DNA of 6,142 nucleotides from Candidatus Bathyarchaeota archaeon (GTDB taxonomy: Archaea > Thermoproteota > Bathyarchaeia > 40CM-2-53-6 > RBG-13-38-9), in NCBI GenBank assembly GCA_023144075.1, contig JAGLGJ010000070.1, positions 1 through 6,142 of the forward strand. The letters are read 5' to 3'. Positions 5,517 to 6,142 of the stretch are shown one piece after another; position 1 is the first letter of the stretch, and each line of letters starts with the position of its first letter. Under the pieces are notes generated by a model, which was given only the letters and a program-made list of their open reading frames with translations, searched no databases and was not told the DNA's origin. The position numbers and the translations under genes were made by a program.

Positions 5517-6142
5517 ATGAAATGCATATTTCTTGGGACGAATGGATGGTATTCAACAGACTTAGGTAACACATCCTGTATCTTGCTTGAGTCGGAAGAA
5601 TATTACATCATTCTCGATGCAGGAGATGGAATCTACAAATTAAACCAGTATATGAATACAACAAAACCTATCAAGCTGTTCTTGACTCATTTCCATCTCG
5701 ACCACATAATAGGATTTCATGTTTTTAGCATGCTAAATTCCAAGGAAAAAATAGCTGTCTACGGATATAATTGCAGCAAAGATGGCCTAAATATACTACG
5801 TCACCCTTACACAGCTCCACTCAGCGAACTGCCGATAAAAGTAGAAATCAACGATTTACAAGAAGGGACACATAATATCCCCTTCACTATAACCTGCAAG
5901 CTATTAGAGCATTCAGACCCCTGCCTTGGTTATAGGTTTGAATTAGACAACAAAGTCATTACATATTGCACAGACACAGGCCCGTGTGCTAACTTAAACA
6001 TTCTCGCCGAAAATGCAGATTTGTTGATAACTGAGTGTTCGTTTAAACCAGGACAGAAAAAATGGGGTTGGCCACATCTGAAGCCAGAGGAGGCAGCACA
6101 TGTAGCGAAACAGGGAAATGTCAAAAGACTCGTGTTGACTCA
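5517..6142 (+). CDS. MBL-fold metallohydrolase, RNase Z-like (partial, runs off right edge)
   Basis: The visible 208 residues form a metallo-beta-lactamase fold. The N-terminus MKCIFLGTNGWYST and DAGDGIYKL (34-42) match the first strands. The metal site shows the HxHxDH motif in THFHLDHIIGF (57-67; H58, H60, D62, H63), then H132 (LEHSDPC), D153 in CTDTG (151-155), and H187 in WPHLKPEEAA (185-194). The last visible residues, LVLT plus the bases CA, fit the start of the final LTH motif that gives the last metal ligand. This pattern belongs to the RNase Z/BN and related archaeal hydrolase branch, which binds two zinc ions. Whether it processes tRNA 3' ends or cleaves another ester is not decided; the long RNase Z exosite arm is not obvious. 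ATG at 5517 is chosen over TTG at 5484 because the family begins at this strand. It is transcribed away from the methyltransferase gene. Confidence 0.85.
   Translation, partial: MKCIFLGTNGWYSTDLGNTSCILLESEEYYIILDAGDGIYKLNQYMNTTKPIKLFLTHFHLDHIIGFHVFSMLNSKEKIAVYGYNCSKDGLNILRHPYTAPLSELPIKVEINDLQEGTHNIPFTITCKLLEHSDPCLGYRFELDNKVITYCTDTGPCANLNILAENADLLITECSFKPGQKKWGWPHLKPEEAAHVAKQGNVKRLVLT

Noticed and set aside
5930..6124. Minus-strand open frame of 64 codons at the right end
   Set aside because: It is antisense to the MBL-fold gene, whose metal-site motifs are clear.

Overview
The window reads as part of an archaeal genome, probably from an uncultured anaerobe. The grounds are the gene order, the split nuoJ, and TATA/BRE-like promoter elements combined with Shine-Dalgarno sites. 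The lineage cannot be fixed from the sequence alone.

Positions 1-4242 (minus strand) hold the first eight genes of one compact operon, transcribed right to left: nuoA, nuoB, nuoC, nuoD, nuoH, nuoI, and a nuoJ split into an N-terminal gene and a C-terminal gene cut by the left edge. Genes overlap by 4-16 bases or are separated by 1-15 bases. The order A-B-C-D-H-I-J-J is that of the archaeal F420H2 dehydrogenase (Fpo) and 11-subunit complex I cores; there is no nuoE/F/G between D and H. The remaining subunits (K and the antiporter-like L/M/N) would lie beyond the left edge.

The main point is that the catalytic subunit is not of ordinary complex I type. The NuoD-like protein keeps both CxxC pairs that bind a [NiFe] centre (C66/C69 in RICGIC and C356/C359 in DPCMSC). 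The NuoB-like partner has the hydrogenase-style GCNGCD motif rather than the CC pair of complex I. The complex is therefore best read as a membrane-bound group 4 [NiFe] hydrogenase, or close relative, built on a complex I/Fpo-like membrane plan including NuoA and NuoJ. Electrons would probably enter from ferredoxin through the two [4Fe-4S] clusters of NuoI, reach the NuoB cluster, reduce protons at the NuoD site, and drive ion pumping by the membrane arm. This is inference from motifs and order.

Positions 4243-4542 are intergenic, with a likely promoter for the operon and oligo-T tracts that may end the methyltransferase transcript. Positions 4543-5196 (minus) encode a class I SAM-dependent methyltransferase of unknown substrate. 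Positions 5197-5516 form a divergent intergenic region with a good TATA-like element and a small inverted repeat in front of a plus-strand gene. That gene (5517 to the right edge) encodes an MBL-fold metallohydrolase related to the RNase Z branch, truncated by the window. The two right-hand genes show no obvious functional link to the operon. No RNA gene, insertion sequence or CRISPR array was seen.
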